Shown here piece after piece: positions 57,255 to 64,000 of a stretch of 64,000 nt of DNA. The translations under genes were made by a program, and so were the position numbers. Location: assembly GCA_021464415.1 (NCBI GenBank), contig CM038466.1, positions 26,413,017-26,477,016 on the forward strand. The letters are read 5' to 3'. Source of the stretch: Lonicera japonica. Taxonomy: Eukaryota > Streptophyta > Magnoliopsida > Dipsacales > Caprifoliaceae. The notes under the pieces are model-generated. The model was not told where the DNA came from and searched no databases. It saw only the letters and a program-made list of their open reading frames with translations. The number at the start of each line of letters is the position of its first letter. The first letter of the stretch is position 1.

Positions 57255-57655
57255 TAAACAAGACAACACATAATTGGAATAATAAGACCATCACAAATTA
57301 TAGTGTAAAAATTATTACGTAAATTATATGTGCTATGTTATTTTTTATATAAATTTTAAAGTCTAAAAAATTTATACTTTAACAGTATTTTTGTAAACTT
57401 TTGTATAAAATTTTAATGAACGAATAATATATCGACCCCTGTTTAATATCATTTTATGCAAAAATAAAATAAAATTGAATTGATGTATACATAATCTTAT
57501 AATGACAATGATATCTTGATTGATCGGTCATGATGAGTATATTTCAAATATATAAATTTTATCAAAATATATATTTTATATTAAAAGTTATTGCATTCTA
57601 ATTTATTTTTTTTTAAATTAGGGAGACAAAAAGTTGACGTGACAGTATAAACTTA

Positions 57656-57973
57656 GGCCTCGTTTGATTCATGGATTTTTGCGCTCGGGAAAGGAAGGTC
57701 GTTCCTTTCCTTTGTTTGGTAAGTACAAATTCCAGAAACGCTTTCCTGAAATAGGGAAAAGTAGGGGTAAAACCATTCCTCTCAAAACACATGGGATTGA
57801 TTTTCCCATGTGATTTTCAAGCATTTATTATAAATTTTTTAGACAATAATACTCTTACCTAAATACTTTCCATGCTTTACACACAAGAAAGAAAATTTGA
57901 CATGAAATTTAGTTTCTCACCTCCATGGAAAAGATAAGGGAATTGATTTCTCTTCTGTAAACCAAACGAGGCC
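57656..57973. mobile_element. Tourist-like MITE with GGCCTCGTTTG ends and TTA target duplication
   Basis: GGCCTCGTTTG at 57656 pairs with CAAACGAGGCC ending at 57973; TTA flanks both sides (57653-57655, 57974-57976). Interior words (GGAAAGGAAGGTCG, GGTAAGTACAAATTCC, CCATGTGATTTTC) recur in reverse orientation at 60618-60942. 318 bp, non-coding. Inserted in copy B of the segmental duplication. Confidence 0.88.
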
Positions 57974-59059
57974 TTAGAGTATATTTTACACTTCTAGTTT
58001 CCACAAAAGCTAAATTTAAAAGAATGCTGGAGACTAAAACTTTTATAAATTGTGTAAATTATACATAAAACCACAATATAAATTGTTGTTGGAGATCTTC
58101 TTACTAAAACTATGTTCACCCTTGTCTACATTATATATGAAATACGTCAGAGTTTTAGTATCTACATAAATTTATTACATTAATTCTCTTGCATTAAAAA
58201 TTTCTTTAAAATAATACTAATGAATTTGAACAACTAACTTTTAACATAAAAAGCATGTGCGTTTACCATTAAACCAAATATCATTTTATTTTTTCAGCGA
58301 GGAATGACTGAATAGTGATTATTCTACACACACTTAGAATGTGCCTGTAGGCTTTTATTAATTGTATGCCCTTTTAATTACCTTTTTTTTTAATCTTGTG
58401 AAAAGCTTTATGATTTTAGTTTTCATCATACAAATTCCTAATAGATAAAAAGGTATTTGTTCCACTTAGTAAACTCGGGTCATTCAATTGTTGAAATGCA
58501 ATTATTATTTTATTTTTTCTTTTCTTTTCCAACTTTACCCTGTCATAAAATTTTATCTCCATACATATTTGTATGAGAATTTGTCAAAAGCATATGTTTC
58601 TTGCAAGCCAATAATTTTAGAGGCTGGAAAATTAAAGTGAGTTTGTAGACTAAAATTTAACAATCAGATTTGGCCAGCGATTACCACCGTAGGTTTAGCT
58701 CTGAGGTTGATTAGGAATTAGGTCAAATCTCGGCGGCTGCAAAAATATTATGTGATCAGCAATAAATATGTTCTAAGCTGCGAAGAAAGATTAGTCGAAG
58801 TGTACTAAAGTTAGCCTGTTATAGGCTAGTTTAAACCAAAAAATAGGTAGATCGTGGATTGTGAAATGTTGGATGGTTGCCAAATTATTTTGGAGAAAAA
58901 AACTTAACGTGTGTAACCGAAAAAGTTTGAAAACACTACTATTTTTAATGACAAGTTGGAAAAAAAAATGAGTGTTTTCGTGAAATGTTTTATCACTTTT
59001 TTGGCAGGGAGTTAAAAAAAAATCGTGAAGAATAAGAAAAAGAGGAAAAATATCTAAGA

Positions 59060-60450
59060 AGAATCACCATTTTTTCCCATCTTCTCATACATACACTAGC
59101 AATCTTTTTAATTATATTTCAAAATTTTATCGAAGTTTCAAAAAAAGGCAAAAACCTTTTATCAAGCCAACCCTTAATTTCGAAACTTAAAGGATGAATG
59201 GTGCAAGTGAACCGAGGAAGTTAGATCAATGAAACAGTTCGGAGATGAGGGTGAGTTTTGACAACGATTAGGAATCAACACACTTACCACACAACAATAT
59301 AATAGAACAAGAATCTAATTGGTACCCATTTAAATGAAGCCATTTGTATAATACCATTTGGTGATAAGATTTTGTGGCAGAGGTATCTATATTATAAAAT
59401 ATTATTTTTGACTAAATTTTTTTCTCAAAAATTATAAAATTTAATAGTTAAAAATAAACATATTATTGTATATTTTGGTTGTATACCATTGGATAAGTTT
59501 TATAAACGTATTAAGATGTCAATTCGAGAATAAAACACATATCAATAATATACACACAATAAACTCTTACACACTATAATTTTGTTCGTAATTTACATGC
59601 CATAACTTTAAATAAAAAATTCAAATTTTAATAAAATTTATATATTTCAAATCTACTATCAATATCAATTAAACAAAATCCATTGTAACTATATAATTAT
59701 GTAAAAAATATCAAGAAAAATTATTTATATTACAAAAACCATCTTTGACCCTAATTTTCTTTAAAAAGTACAAGAATTTAAAGATTAAAAATACACATGT
59801 TATAGTATTTATAAGTTATACACCTTTATATGAGTTTTATATATACATCAGGATGTTACATTAAAGTTAAAATATCCACTCACCAATAATTTTGTCTACA
59901 TTGAAAATGTCATAGTTTAAAATAAAAAATTTAATATTTAAAATATGTCAATCAAGATCAATTAAACAAGATCCATCATAATTATAGAATTATGTAGAAA
60001 CAAATCAAGAAAAATTATTGAGTAACATTTAAAGACATATTTATGTGTTCGTACATTATTGATCATCTCAGTTTGTCATTTTTATGAGTGTTCACGGTAT
60101 ATCAATCTAATTTTTGAACTGTTTTTAAATCATATTGACAGACGTGGTTGGATTATTTTTACATATGGCTTTGAGTTTAATTTGTTAAAAAAAATTATTT
60201 GCTGAGATCAAAATATGATTAAAAAATTAGAAACAAGTCAATCCAAGTTTGCTATTAGTTTTTCTGACTTAAAAATATATTGACCATACATTTCGGTTGT
60301 TCAAAACGTTAGATTAAGCTGTTTCAATTGTTCCAAACGTTAAATTAGGCTAGACAATGGGTTCAAAATATACTAATTGATATTTGTCAATGTAGATTCA
60401 TCACACGTTACTATTGTTTATCCCATTATCAAATCTTATTTATTTTATAG
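59060..60450. repeat. Insertion-like block with an internal diverged duplication
   Basis: This block separates anchors that are adjacent in copy A of the duplication. Within it, 59420-59730 and 59765-60020 are diverged direct repeats of about 300 bp (shared words AAATAAAAAATT, ATCAATTAAACAA, ATCCAT, TATAGAATTATGTA and ATCAAGAAAAATTATT). I see no terminal inverted repeat or coding domain, so the kind of insertion is unknown. Confidence 0.55.
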
Positions 60451-60617
60451 TGCCAAATGGCACATATATACTTGAATATATATATATTGATTATTTTTTG
60501 TAGGAAGATATTTCACTGTACAATTAATATATATCAACATTTTGGTCTGTGGTTGAGGAATCTGCTGCCCATTAACTTGGGAGGGCGTTGTATGTTTATA
60601 TTAGTATCTCTACATTT

Positions 60618-60942
60618 GAGTCTTGTTTGGTTCACATAAAGGAAATCAATTCCTTTATCTTTCTTATGGAAGTGAGAAACTAAACTTTCTGTCAAGTTTT
60701 CTTTCTTATATTTGGTAAAATATGGAAAGTATTTAGGTAGGGGTATTATTGTCCAAATTTTTTGTAATAAATGCTGAGAAATCACAAGAGAAAATCTATC
60801 CCATGGGTTTTGAGAGGAGTGACTTTACCCCTTACTTTTGCCTTTGTCAGGAAAGTATTTCCGGAATTTGTGCTTACCAAACAAAGGAAATGCTTCATTT
60901 CCTTTGTTTGGTAAGTATAAATTCCGGAAACACTTTCCTGAC
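60618..60942. mobile_element. Inverted, rearranged copy of the GGCCTCGTTTG MITE ending in a 97-bp palindrome
   Basis: The left end TCTTGTTTGGTTCACATAAA followed by GGAAATCAATTCC corresponds to the reverse complement of the right end of 57656-57973. The right end is not a normal terminus. Instead 60846-60942 is a palindrome in which GTCAGGAAAGTATTTCCGG is mirrored by CCGGAAACACTTTCCTGAC around GGAAATGCTTCATTTCC. The terminal segment has therefore been duplicated in inverted orientation. Confidence 0.75.
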
Positions 60943-61889
60943 GATACTACAAATATATACATCTAGTATTCTTTAATATCTACTATTTAGTGTATGATGA
61001 AATGTGGTGAAACCTGATTTTAATTTAGTGGAGATTTGATTAATACTAAATAAATATTTTTAATGACAAATAATTATTACTTGGCAAAAAATTATATAAA
61101 AAATTAAACATTTAGTATATAAAGAGATGGTTAAAAAAAAATGCAAATCACAAAAATTCTTGTCAAGCCTTCATATCTTTAAAATGCTGAAAGATATCTT
61201 TATTTTCAATAAATTTGAATACGTATTTCTCAATGTAAAAGGGTTTTTTTGACAAATTCAAATATTTTCATATAATTTTATACATTTTTTTCTTTCAAAA
61301 ATCTCATAAATTTTCTTAGATAACTCATAAGTTATCCTAGAAAATACATATATTTCTCTGCAATTATTATTTGGTATAGACCTACTTCTTACCTAAATTA
61401 TACTTGATAAATTTTGATTTAATAATCAACTTCATTTTCATTCACAGTTTAGTTTATTGTTTTTGCTAAAGCATAACAACAACACAAAATACTTTACCAA
61501 TTTTAAGTGTTTTGGCAAAAATAAATAAATAGATAAATGTCAATTTAAGTGTAAAAATAATAAAAAATATTCTAAATAGAGAATAATGTTCGCCTCCCAT
61601 ATAAATTCATAGTGAATTCAACTTGGAGAGATAAAATAGGATGATGGAAGATATGATAAATTTTAGAAATATAATATGGGTATATATATATACTTTTTAA
61701 ATTTAAAATAAGAGAGTAGTTTAGACATTCTAATAGTCAGTTTAAAAGTTAAATTGGTCAATGAAAACCATCCAATATGAGAGATCAACCCTGCAATATG
61801 TGAAATTTTGAGGATCAAGATCTGTTTCTTTATAACTTATGGGACCAACCTCAAATAACTCCTTTCCTTTTTCTGACGAACCCAACCTT

Positions 61890-62700
61890 ATAGTTTAAAA
61901 GTTCACACATAGGTCCCTATGAAAATATATAATATTGCACCTATTACAAAAAAAATTCAAATCCAACTGGGGCTCGGGCGATGATGATAGTTAAAAATGA
62001 TATAAAATACGCACATATCTACTAGATTAAGTACGATTGGGAGTTACTGGTTATTTGTGTATTTTTGGGAATAACTAGACTTATATTTATTAATTCAGAG
62101 AATGAAATACAACTTGAAATATAATAAAACATATTTAAACTTGAGTAACCTTTAATGTTTCATTCAAAATGTGCGTAACCACCTAATTAACCAAGGCTCA
62201 ATCACACAACCTTGAGAATATGTTCGTACTAACACAATTAGCAGATTTATTTTGCGTGCCATTCGAGTATACCAAAAGTTCTAATGTCTATCATACACAA
62301 ACATAAAAAAATTGATATTTTTTCCGTCTCAAATCTACTGTCCCAATTTCCCTTTTGGAAGGTCTTATTTAATTTGTTTTTCTTTTAAAATATAATCAAC
62401 ACACCAAATTTTATAATAAAAAATACTATATCATTTACTTTTGATTAGAGTGGAATTGGTGTATTTTCTAAAAAAGTACTTAAAAAGAATATCAATCGAA
62501 ATGAGGGAAAATTAAACTAACAGTGAGTGGGACAGGAGTATGAGCTTTTAAGGTGGGCTTTATTTAGGACATGGAAAAAGGCTTGGGCTAAATAGCATAA
62601 TGGTGCACCAAAGTAGTTCACGCCCATAAGCCCATCATATTCTGGCATTCTGCTCCAAGTTCACAAACATTCACACACACACACACCGACACAAAAACTA
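61890..62700. other. Spacer without recognisable gene
   Basis: AT-rich DNA with no supported feature apart from a short (CA)n tract near 62673-62686. Confidence 0.4.
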
Positions 62701-62708
62701 TAATTTAA

Positions 62709-63015
62709 GGCTCGATTTAATAGCGACATGGAAAATGAAAATAACAACAATTAATTTGAGTGAGAAGATAGAAAATAAGTTGAAACATATGGTGAGATAC
62801 TCTCTATCTCACACTCATTTTTGTGAGTATATATCCTCCATCCTCCTTAATATTTTGTGAAAAATTTTTCTTCACCATCACCCAAAGAAAATTTTGTCAT
62901 GGAAAAAAGCAAAAAGTAAGAGTTAATCTCACCACATCCCTCAACTTAGTTTTCATCTTCTCACCTAAATTAGTTATTTTTCTTTTCATTTTTCATGTTT
63001 CTATCAAACGGAGCC
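62709..63015. mobile_element. Tourist-like MITE (copy 3 of 3), TAA target duplication
   Basis: GGCTCGATTTAATAGCGACATGG and CATGTTTCTATCAAACGGAGCC are imperfect inverted termini flanked by TAA at 62706-62708 and 63016-63018. 307 bp, very similar to 24967-25274 throughout (GGTGAGATAC.CTCTATCTCA, CACCATCACCCAAAGAAAAT). The 79-codon plus-strand frame starting at 62823 is only this element translated. Confidence 0.88.
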
Positions 63016-63364
63016 TAAGAATACAAAACCCAGAGGAGGTGTTTGTAATCATTCCTTTTTGAATATTATGTTACGTATATTAGTTATTTTAAAGGAAAAA
63101 ATAAGAAGAAGATGTAGATGTGGTGCTTGCAAAATTTTATTCGTGAAAAATACTGATTTGGCATGATTATGATCATTAATTAGAGATAGGGTTACTTGTA
63201 TTACCATTTCAGATTTATTTTTTAAGCAAAAGCAGAGATTATGCAAAAAATATATAAAAGGGTTTTTTTTTTAAGTTGTATATAGACACGCGTTAATTAC
63301 TTATTAATATATTATGTCTTAAATTAAGAAATAATTTTTGACTAATTTGATACTGCTTTTCAAC

Positions 63365-63514
63365 AAATCAAAACTATACCTTTAACATAGTCAATTGTTA
63401 AGAAGTTGTGTTTTTTTAAATGTGAGATTTTGTAAATTCAAATCAAAACTATACCTTTAACATACTCAATTGTTAAGAAGTAGTGTTTTTTTAAATGTGA
63501 GATTTTGTAAATTT
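63365..63514. repeat. 75-bp tandem duplication
   Basis: AAATCAAAACTATACCTTTA then ACATA(G/C)TCAATTGTTAAGAAG and GTGTTTTTTTAAATGTGAGA occurs twice back to back with very few differences, so the duplication is recent. Non-coding. Confidence 0.9.
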
Positions 63515-63669
63515 TATGTTTTAAAAAGACAATAAGATGCTTAAAATAGAGATAGAAGGGGTATTAGAAAGAAAAACTTCCCACATATATATAAAATAAA
63601 GTATTCATACTCAAGTATGGTCTTACTTATTTTTATTTTATTTTTCTATTTTTTTTATTATTATTTTTT

Positions 63670-63691
63670 GGGGAGGGGGGGGGGGGGGGGG
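63670..63691. repeat. Poly-G tract
   Basis: A run of about 17 consecutive G after GGGGA. A similar poly-C run of 13-14 is at 38228-38241. Such runs are prone to sequencing and assembly length errors. Confidence 0.85.
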
Positions 63692-64000
63692 TGATGGATT
63701 CGACCATGAGAATTGATTGGACCCATGACTCTTCTTGTTATAAGGAGAAGAAGTATACCAATCAATTATAGGGGCATTAACTCATTTATGGTTTATATTC
63801 AACATTTTAATTTTTGAAAAAAAATGTGAGTAATATTCTAAGTTGATGCAAAAAAAGCCCAAACTTTTTATTTATATGATATTGAAGAGAGTTTTTTTAA
63901 AGAGGAGAGAAAAATTATACAACATCTCGAGCAGGGGCGTAATCAGAAATGACTCGGACTAAGAATTAAACAATAAAAACATTAAAATATAATAAACCAA

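Larger units (their letters stand above)
54700..61890. repeat. Segmental tandem duplication, copy B, expanded by insertions
   Basis: Same order and orientation as 51480-54565, head to tail. The extra length comes from the foldback element 55868-57254, the Tourist MITE 57656-57973, an insertion of about 1.4 kb at roughly 59060-60450 and an inverted MITE copy at 60618-60942. Between these the anchors of copy A reappear in order. Divergence between copies is considerable, so the duplication is old. Confidence 0.85.

Overview
The window is nuclear DNA of a flowering plant, most likely a eudicot. It is AT-rich, with spliced genes whose introns follow GT..AG rules, a Ty3/gypsy chromovirus, tRNA-derived SINEs, L1-type LINE remnants and many MITEs. 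I cannot name the species from the sequence alone.

Two protein-coding genes can be reconstructed, both on the minus strand. Positions 34288-39625 hold a complete 12-exon cytosolic glutamine synthetase (GS1, 356 residues, all metal- and substrate-binding residues present). Positions 11113-30062 hold a 17-exon gene for a kinesin-light-chain-like tetratricopeptide (TPR) protein with an apparent mitochondrial targeting sequence. It has a 12-nt microexon, a GC-AG intron, and a 1-nt insertion in exon 4 that breaks the reading frame unless a tandem splice acceptor 4 nt downstream is used. Its 5.5-kb first intron carries a diverged tandem duplication and a second set of tandem repeats.

The rest is accessory DNA. 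Region 1-10 kb has a minisatellite, MITE-like inverted repeats and a nested pair of DNA-transposon relics (5.4-9.8 kb). Region 10-30 kb is the TPR gene, with MITEs, a 5'-inverted LINE copy and a SINE in its introns. Region 30-34 kb has a terminal-inverted-repeat element, a decayed LINE RNase H region and a SINE just past the GS1 3' end. Region 34-40 kb is GS1, with tandem repeats in one intron that copy the 3' splice site. Region 42.1-49.4 kb is a decayed chromovirus whose integrase is interrupted by a non-autonomous hAT element. Region 51.4-61.9 kb is a head-to-tail segmental duplication whose second copy has been lengthened by a 1.39-kb foldback transposon, Tourist-like MITEs and another insertion. 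Region 62-64 kb holds one more Tourist MITE and low-complexity DNA.

The two genes show no functional link; they are neighbours only. I found no CRISPR array, operon, rRNA or true tRNA gene. The least ordinary items are the foldback element with its internal hairpin, the TPR-gene frameshift with its possible splice rescue, the duplicated GS1 acceptors and the twin-primed LINE. All structure calls were made by eye, so percentages and family names are approximate.
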